Shown here piece after piece: positions 57,176 through 64,000 of a stretch of DNA of 64,000 nt. The translations under genes and the position numbers were made by a program. The notes under the pieces were generated by a model. That model was not told where the DNA came from, searched no databases, and was given only the letters and a program-made list of their open reading frames with translations. Position 1 is the first letter of the stretch, and each line of letters begins with the position of its first letter. The stretch covers positions 23,071,501-23,135,500 of the forward strand of contig NC_068975.1 of assembly GCF_016808095.1 (NCBI RefSeq). The letters run 5' to 3'. Origin of the DNA: Vigna angularis (taxonomy: Eukaryota; Streptophyta; Magnoliopsida; Fabales; Fabaceae).

Positions 57176-57985
57176 CCGAATTGAGAGGGCCAGACGAGAC
57201 TAGGTTTAATGGGCTAGACACAATTGGACATAATGGACTAAACCGAACTATGCTTAATGAACTTGACACAATTGGTCTTAATGGGCTAAGCCAAACTAGG
57301 CTTAATGGACCAGACACAATTGGGCTTAATGGGTCAAACACAACTGAACTTAATAGGTTAAAAACAATTGTGATTAATGGGTCAAACATAACTGGGCTTA
57401 CTAGGCCAAATGTAACTGGGCTTAATGGGCCAGACACAATTGGGATTAACAGGTCAAACAACTAGGCTTAATAAGCCAGACATAATTGGGATTAATGGGC
57501 CTAACATAACTGAGCTTAATGGACTAGACACAATTAGAATTAATGAGTCAAACGTAACTGGGATTGATGGGCTAGACGTAACTGGACTTAATGGACTAGA
57601 CATAATTGAGCTTAATGGACTTCACAATTGGGATTAACGGGCTTAACACAACTGGACTTAATGGATCAAACACAATTGAACTTAATGGGTCAAACAACAC
57701 TGAGATTAATGGACTAAACACAACGAGGTTTAATGAGTCAAACATAATTGGGTTTGATGGGCCAGACACAAATGAGCTTAATGGGCCAAAGGCAACTAGG
57801 CTTAATGAGCCAAACATAATTGGGCTTAATGGGTCAACCACAATTGGGTTTGATGAGCTATACACAACTAGATTAATGGGCTAAACACAATTGGAATTAA
57901 TGGGCCTAACATAAATAGGCTTAATGGGCCAAACACAACTAGACTTAATGGGTCAGACATAACTGAGATTAATGGGCTTGATAAC
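57176..57985. repeat. 24-bp minisatellite, about 33 diverged units
   Basis: The unit is close to ACACAATTGGGCTTAATGGG plus CCAA or TCAA, repeated head to tail for about 800 bases with 5-30% divergence between units. Because 24 is divisible by three, forward frames encode octapeptide repeats such as TIGLNGPN and reverse frames give PLSPIVFD-type repeats. Occasional indels shift the frame between blocks (near 57460 and 57610), which argues against a protein. Confidence 0.9.
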
Positions 57986-59641
57986 TCTTCTCCCTCTTTG
58001 TTTCATTTATTATTTTTTTTTTCAAAATATTTTAGTTTCTTTTTAATATGCAAAAAATAAGAAAATCATGTTTTGATTTTTACCTTTTTGAATTTATTTC
58101 AAATAATTTTACCAACAAAAATGTTTTGTGAAATGAAAATTATAAACATGTGAAAACAATCTTTTCAACTTTTTAGAAGAACTAGGCCTAAAGGAGATAA
58201 GGGAAATGAGGTCCAATGAACTCAAAAACTATTTTTGTCATCCCAATAAAGAAAAAAAAAACTTGAGAAATATGAGTTTAATTTTTTTCATTTTTATTTA
58301 TTTATTTGATTTTCATTTTGTTTTTTTTTTAATTTTTGAGAAATTGGACTCGAGTAAACCATGCATGGCAACTCGGGTCTGGTGAGCTCAAGCATTATTT
58401 CTTGTATTATAAAAATAAATTTGGAAGATATGAGTTTATTTTTTTAATGGATTTTCATTTTTCATTTTCATTTTTTCTTAAATTTCATTATTTTGTATCA
58501 ATTTGAAAATATGTATGCTACAAAAATAAATATATACAAAGAAATAATTTTTAATCCTATGAAAGAAATGAAAAATTTTCTATCTATTGAATTTTCATAT
58601 ATTATGATTTTTTTATTTATTTTTATTAGTTAATTTTTTTTTACTTTTTCAAAAACCGATACTGTTGAAGCCTTCGGTAGTGATGACTGGAACTATTAAC
58701 ACAACAGATTTTTTTTGCTATAAAAGGAGGAGCAAACAGCATTGAGCAACACTTTGTTTCGTTGTGAGATTTGAGTGTGAGCTTTTGTGTTCTTAAGAGA
58801 TTCTGAGATTTGAGCTTTGTGAGGAAAACTTTGAGTGTTCTTGAAAGCTACTGAGTGTTGTGCGAGAGATTGTGAGCCTCTCAGTTTGTGAGAGAGCCTC
58901 TTTTTGAGCCTTCTTGAGATCTTTTGGGTGAACGAAGCTCTGCATCTATGTTTAAGCTTCTCCTCTCTCGATCTTTTCCTTTTGTTCCTTACTTCTTTTA
59001 TGCTATCTTTCGTTTCATGCTTTTTTATCCTTCTTTAACTTTGTGTTCTTTGATTGTTCTATCTCTTTTTATTTATGTTATTTACTCTCTTTTTTCTTTA
59101 TGTTCTTTTTCTACTTTTCGATCTTTATTTATTTATTGTTGTTATTTTTCCATTCCTTTTACGTTCTATTTCTTTGTTCTTTGCTCTTTTTTTTTTCCCC
59201 TCTTTTTTTAAGTCATTCTATCTCTCTCACATATCTTTTCTTTCGAGCGCTTGTACCGGAACTTAACATAGAGTACAAAGGCTGGAAAACCGTTATTAAC
59301 ATTCCTTCGTTTGAAGGTATGAAAGAGACATTTGGGTATAACAACACCATGTATCCCGATTAAAAAGTGAAAAAAGAAGAAACTTTTATTTTGATATAAA
59401 CAAAATATGAACATGGACATTTTGAACTTAAATCTTTTAGGATCCGTTGCGAGGACCATGAGCCTGATTTATCCCTCGACATTAAGACTAGACTATTGAC
59501 AAAATTGACTTAAAAAGAAAAGAAACAAAATGAAAAAAAAATGGACACTCGACCTAAACATGATAACTCTTTTAATTTTACATGTTTTTTAACTTCTAGA
59601 CTTTTTTTAATAGAAGAAGAATGAACAAAAATTTAGAAAGA
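57986..59641. other. T-rich gene-free stretch with one TATA-like site
   Basis: CTATAAAAGGAGG at about 58720 followed by a GTGAG/TTGAG-rich leader-like segment (58740-58920) looks like a promoter or an LTR R-U5 region. The frames at 58924-59363 are T-rich and hydrophobic by composition only. No gene is claimed. Confidence 0.4.
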
Positions 59642-59880
59642 ATGGAGATTGAAGCTAAGACAGGTTATAAAAGGTGGTGGCCTACTAAGGAGCAAGTTTA
59701 TATATTAGTGACTATATTCAACCATAGGATAATAAATCCTAGTTGAGAGCAAGTACGTGAGATCACAACACGACTTAGGGATTATGAGGAAATCAAGAGT
59801 GCAATGTCTATTGTTGGTTCTAAAACTATGGACATCAAGTGAAGCAACGATGCCTGCAACAAGACGTCACTAATGCCTCT
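59642..59880 (+). pseudogene. WUSCHEL-related homeobox (WOX) homeodomain fragment
   Basis: From about 59645 the frame reads EIEAKTGYKRWWPTKEQVYI, then a TAG, then EQVREITTRLRDYEEI. After a frameshift near 59795 it gives NVYCWF, a stop, and N with a basic tail. This follows the WOX homeodomain order: RWxPTxEQ, xTPSxEQIxxIT, RLRxYGxIE and NVFYWFQNHKAR. The RLRxY wording is closest to WOX2-like members, but resolution is low. Two stops and at least one frameshift make it a pseudogene. WOX proteins are plant transcription factors of meristem and embryo patterning. No WUS box, clear introns or flanking exons were found, so it may be a gene fragment carried by a repeat. Confidence 0.6.
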
Positions 59881-62639
59881 GACTCTTCATATCCCCTCCC
59901 ATAGCCCTTTATGTATGGTAAGTTTCCTTTGGATTTCTCCTCCTTTCTCCCTTTTCTTGTTTATTTTATTTTTTATATTTTATGTTTGCATTTTTTTACT
60001 CTTATTTATCTTTATTACACAACTGAAGATCTTTCCTAGGTAACCCCATAGGCTCCAAATCTCTTAGACCCCTTTCTAATTACCCTCAAACATGAAGGAA
60101 AATAGGTCTCTGAACCTGTGCCCTTCTTCGTCCTTCAACAGAGCTTTCCTTGAGACTACCATAACCTAATCAAGAGTCTCCTTAAGGAGATTTTTTTTTG
60201 TGTTTTATTAATTTTTATTTTTTATTTTTATTTTTATTTGGACAGCCAGTTGTGGCAACATTTATGAAATTATTGTATAATATGTACAATGAGACAATTT
60301 TTTTTCGTTATTATTTTTTATTTGTTTGTGTTTCTTTATCGGTCACTGTTAGTCGAATTTGGACAAGGTTTGTACAATGTGTACTTAATTTGCTTTTGTA
60401 TTTTTGTATGTTTTTTGTTTGTTTTTTTATTTATTTTTGTAATGTATAAATTATCATAACATCATATTTTTATTTTCATGCTTATTAAATTTGTAATATA
60501 GGCAATATCAAAATCTTCGAGAGATCTTGTTCATTACTAATGGTATCCTGATAGTCAACTCACCAACTCTGGTAAATGTAGGGAGGGGACATGAATCTCT
60601 CATATCTAATTTTTTTTCTTTTGTATTTTTGTATCCTTGGTCTGAGTTTATCATTTTTTTTATATTCTATTCGAATAACATGCACGATATTGCTCAAGAT
60701 CTTTGAAAGGATTTAAACTTGAATAATGAGGTAATGAACAAATGAATATGAATTTGACCTAATTTGACAGCGAGCGAAAGAGAACTTAGGACGTAACATT
60801 AACATGAAAATGTACTCCCAATGTTAGAATTTGAATGAATCTTCAAAAATGGTTGTGACATTAACGAGTTAAAATGGTAAAGACTTTTGAAGTTAATGAT
60901 GACAATAGATTTCAAAATGGATGATTGAGTGATGGATGGGCAAGGTTTATAATCAAATTGAATGGTTATACACAAGGAGTAAAAAATGAATGGTAAGAAA
61001 GGAAGTGTCCGTTACGGACCCTTGACATGGGTGATGGATGCGTGAATGCACAATTATTTTTTATAGACTTTTTGAAAAAATTAATCACGAAGAAAATTGT
61101 CCTGTCAATTGCAACCAAATCTCTCAACACATTTTTTTCGATTTTTTTTTCTTTTTTTTTTGACAAACTTGATTGGTCATTTTTTTTCTAAATTAAAACC
61201 TTTTATAGATAACCAACAATCTTTGATCTATGTGGATTTTGTTAAACTTATAAGGAAGGGATAATACATAACTTGACATGGTGTGATGGTTATTTAGAAC
61301 AATGGTCTATGAATAATATTGCATCTAATTGTGTTTGATTTCTTCTTCATTCACCCTTTGTTTTCAAAATATTTTCCTTTTATTTTTCATGCCTATGTTT
61401 TTTATCAGTGAACTATTTGTTAAATAAATCAGTCGGGAACATTATGTCAACCCAAAAGTGATGGTTCAAGGAATTTTGAAAGATTTTTTTTTGTTTTTTT
61501 AAAGACTCAAAATGGACATCAAAATTTGATAATTTTTCCTGATTTTTTTTATAAAAATGTGCACATTTTATCTCAAACGAAGATTATTTTATTTTTCAAA
61601 CATCTTAATCTAGAAAAAAAAATACCATTCAAAAAATTACTCTTTTTTCTTATGTGCTCAGGTATTTGTTTCATATGATAACTTTTTGGGACAAAAATGA
61701 ATGATGGGAGGTGATAGGAATGGATACATTTGAGCAATTTCATGTTATGCAAATCAAATGATGTTAAAATGAATGTTTCAAAACCAATGATAAAGATCAT
61801 TTTATTTCGTTTATTGATTCATTTATTTAATTTTTAGAATGATCCCATGAACTTAGTAATAAACAAAATAAAAAACAATTAATATGAATTCAATTTTTAT
61901 TTTATTTATTTAATTTTGCTTTACATTTTTTGTATTTTTTCTTTTTAAAAGATTATACATTTATTGTAAAATACAAAGAAAAAGTAAAAACAAATCACAC
62001 AAGTAATCTTCCTTTCGTGCCTTATCAAAGGTTGGGAGTTTGAAGTTCTAAGGTCAAATATATGCACTCACAAGGATGATTCCCTAATACTTAAAGAGCA
62101 ATGCTATTTATGGTTCCTTTCACCGCATTTCCACAACAGTTAAGTAATCAATTAGGTATGAAGACACAAATAAAGAGAACAAACTCTGGCTGGGGTTCTC
62201 ACGATAGGCAAACAGGAAGTACATCCCAAAATGACACCGTTATACAATCCCTATAATTCTAAGTTACACTCAAATTCGGGTATAAGGCCCAACTCATGAT
62301 ATGCATAATGTGTGTGTGAAGGGACGATATAAAACATACCCAAAACAACACTTGTAAAATGACCAGAAGGTCCTAGACAAATATATAACATGCTACAGTC
62401 ATATAATTATTTCACATGTAACATATAAGGAAAAATATTCACACGCAATCATTTCAAATATCAAAATAAAAGAAATACACACATACAATTATTTCCAATT
62501 TTAAAATAAAATGATAGACACACAAGCAATTATTTCAAACATAAAAGAAATCATTACATAACCAACAATAAAGGGGAAAAACATAAAGAAAAACCACATC
62601 AATTTTGTGCATCTAATTAAATGGCCTGACTTTCTTGAA
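59881..62639. other. gene-free stretch, probably decayed retroelement interior
   Basis: AT-rich with T runs. No gag-pol motif was seen. If the right-hand boundary at about 62.66 kb is a primer-binding site, this sequence would be interior to that element on the minus strand. Confidence 0.4.
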
Positions 62640-64000
62640 AACGGGTCCCCAATGGAGTTGCCATCTGTCGCAATCGAGATTGCAACGGGGACATCGATAC
62701 CGTTTTTAGAAATAAAACAAGTTTGAAAATCGAGTTTGGGAGTCACCACCATAGTTTATTCTAAAAAACTACGGAAAAACCATAAACAAAAACATGGTCT
62801 ATGAAAATCAGATTTTAAGTTCGAGAGTCGGTTACATGTAGGGAAGATATTAACACCCTAACGCCTCTCTAAAGGCAGTCTCTTTAACTAAATATGCAAA
62901 TTTGATGTGATTTTCAAAATAGTTATTTTTCCCTAAAAATAACAATGCAAGATAATACAAAAAAGAAACAAAAATCTTGTTCCTACGTATTCTCATGTAA
63001 GAAATCAGGGGTACGTATTTCTTTTACAAAATTTAGTTTGGAAAATTGTTTGGAAATGATCATGGATAATTTTGAATTTTTGGAAAGTGAACATGACAAT
63101 GATTGACCTCGCTCCTATGTATTTTCATTTATGATGAAAAATCAGGGATAACGTAGTTCTGAATGGTATATGCATTTGAAAGGGATTCATATTTTTTATT
63201 TTGGGGAATTTATGATTTTTTGGTATTTTGAATTATTAAAAAAAATAATGTCGTGACGTAAACAACAAGCTAGACACAAAACAAGTGGAAGATAAAATTA
63301 TTTTTTGTGATTTTGAAGGTTTTGTAATTTTTATGATTTTGACCTGGTTATGAAAAATTAAGATGGCAAAAAGAATCACACGAATATTTACACTTATTTG
63401 AAAAAAAAACTATTTTTTTTAATTTTTTATTTAATTATTATGACAAATTTAATTATCAAGCAAATCCGAGACTTGACATGACAATCAAAATGATTATGAA
63501 AAATGTAATTATCAAGCAAGTCCGAGACTTGACATGACAATAAAAAATAGTCACACTAATATTTACACTTACAAGAAAACTATTTTTAACTTTTTCATTT
63601 AATTATCAAGCAAATCCGAGATTTGAGATAACAATCAAAATGGTTTTGAAGAAAATTAATGGTCCAATAAACATGATATATAATATGAATCAAACATAGA
63701 AATGTAAAATTTAAATAAAAAACTTTAACAACATAATTCAAACAAACAAAAGCAAAAACAAAAAAAAAAATTGATGAGATGAAAATTTGGATGTAGAAGG
63801 TGAAGATAGCCCAATCGAGATACAAGTGAAAATGGAAGCTTTGGGATATGAAAATGGTGATATGGAGGAAAGAGATGTTTTGTAGTGTTTGATGATGGTG
63901 GAGTATGAAGAAGGAAAATAGGAAATGAGGATAATATGGTAAGAGCGATGAAATTAAGGTGATAATAGGAAATAGTAATAATGTGGAGGAAAAGGGATAT
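62640..64000 (-). mobile_element. edge of a gypsy-type LTR element (PBS and LTR, minus orientation), cut by window end
   Basis: On the minus strand, TTGCGACAGATGGCAACTCC followed by ATTGGGGAC resembles the LTR end and primer-binding context (TGGCGACTCCACTGGGGAC) that I recall from legume Tat/Ogre-type gypsy elements; here the PBS-like part is at about 62645-62665. The LTR would lie to its right and continue past 64000. Within it a segment with AATTATCAAGCAAATCCGAG repeats three times (about 63450-63640). With one end outside the window and no coding region, the assignment is tentative. Confidence 0.45.
63450..63645. repeat. short tandem repeats, AATTATCAAGCAARTCCGAG type
   Basis: Three diverged copies of about 50-60 bases sharing AATTATCAAGCAA(A/G)TCCGAGA and GACAATCAAAATG, within the putative LTR at the right edge. 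Confidence 0.75.

Noticed and set aside
57066..57884. Several 90-130-residue frames in the 24-bp minisatellite, both strands
   Set aside because: Consequence of a repeat length divisible by three; frame changes between blocks and strands are equally open.
58924..59363. Hydrophobic frames that look like a membrane protein
   Set aside because: T-rich composition gives Phe/Leu/Ser runs in two frames at once; no conserved feature.
1..64000. Integrated plant pararetrovirus or other viral sequence
   Set aside because: No movement protein, coat protein or caulimovirid reverse transcriptase motif was recognised; the repeats are explained by LTR elements and MULEs.

Overview
This is a stretch of nuclear DNA from a flowering plant, most likely a papilionoid legume of the Phaseoleae (a Vigna- or Phaseolus-like genome). 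It is AT-rich, has spliced genes with GT..AG introns, a nuclear-type tRNA gene, and is dominated by nested LTR retrotransposons and Mutator-like elements. The tribe is inferred from recalled resemblance of the repeats to legume repeats; no search was run. All exon structures and domain names were read by eye.

Host genes are few: a small single-exon membrane protein (2342-2650), a six-exon chloroplast farnesol/phytol-kinase-type gene on the minus strand (10819-13177), a four-exon bZIP-like factor with EAR-type LxLxL motifs (19665-20629), a second and more divergent relative of it on the minus strand (46494-47401), and tRNA-Glu(TTC) at 48433-48504. A decayed WUSCHEL-related homeobox fragment lies at 59642-59880 and a plant-transposase fragment at 15238-15640.

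The centre (23.67-42.96 kb) is a nest that can be resolved to the base. A short LTR element in minus orientation, with 409/410-bp LTRs and the target duplication AAAAT, was split by a 15.8-kb Mutator-like element (26326-42151). That MULE has diverged terminal inverted repeats and a perfect 9-bp target duplication, TTAGGGAAT. It was later hit by a 1.3-kb solo LTR (39342-40630, duplication TAAGG). Inside the MULE are a FAR1/MULE transposase, a Ulp1-type protease gene, a paralogue of that gene's N-terminal half, a putative plant transposon protein (Transposase_32 type) and a four-exon homologue of the homologous-recombination OB-fold protein. All are broken by stops, frameshifts or insertion. The layout is nearly mirror-symmetric: TIR, inward-facing gene with a 630-nt exon, five-unit repeat array, central genes, the same five-unit array inverted, inward-facing paralogue with a 630-nt exon, TIR. 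This is the most unusual object in the window.

Three copies of another LTR family, all solo LTRs of about 2.4-3.1 kb with intact 5-bp target duplications, lie at 4582-7665 (+), 43212-45603 (+) and 51367-54036 (-). The first carries an internal 710-bp tandem duplication. Other elements are two foldback MITEs of one family, a 1.5-kb copia-like non-autonomous remnant, an 871-bp MULE with a 9-bp duplication and an internal hairpin, a 24-bp minisatellite at 57.2-58.0 kb, and the edge of a further gypsy-type element running out of the window at the right.
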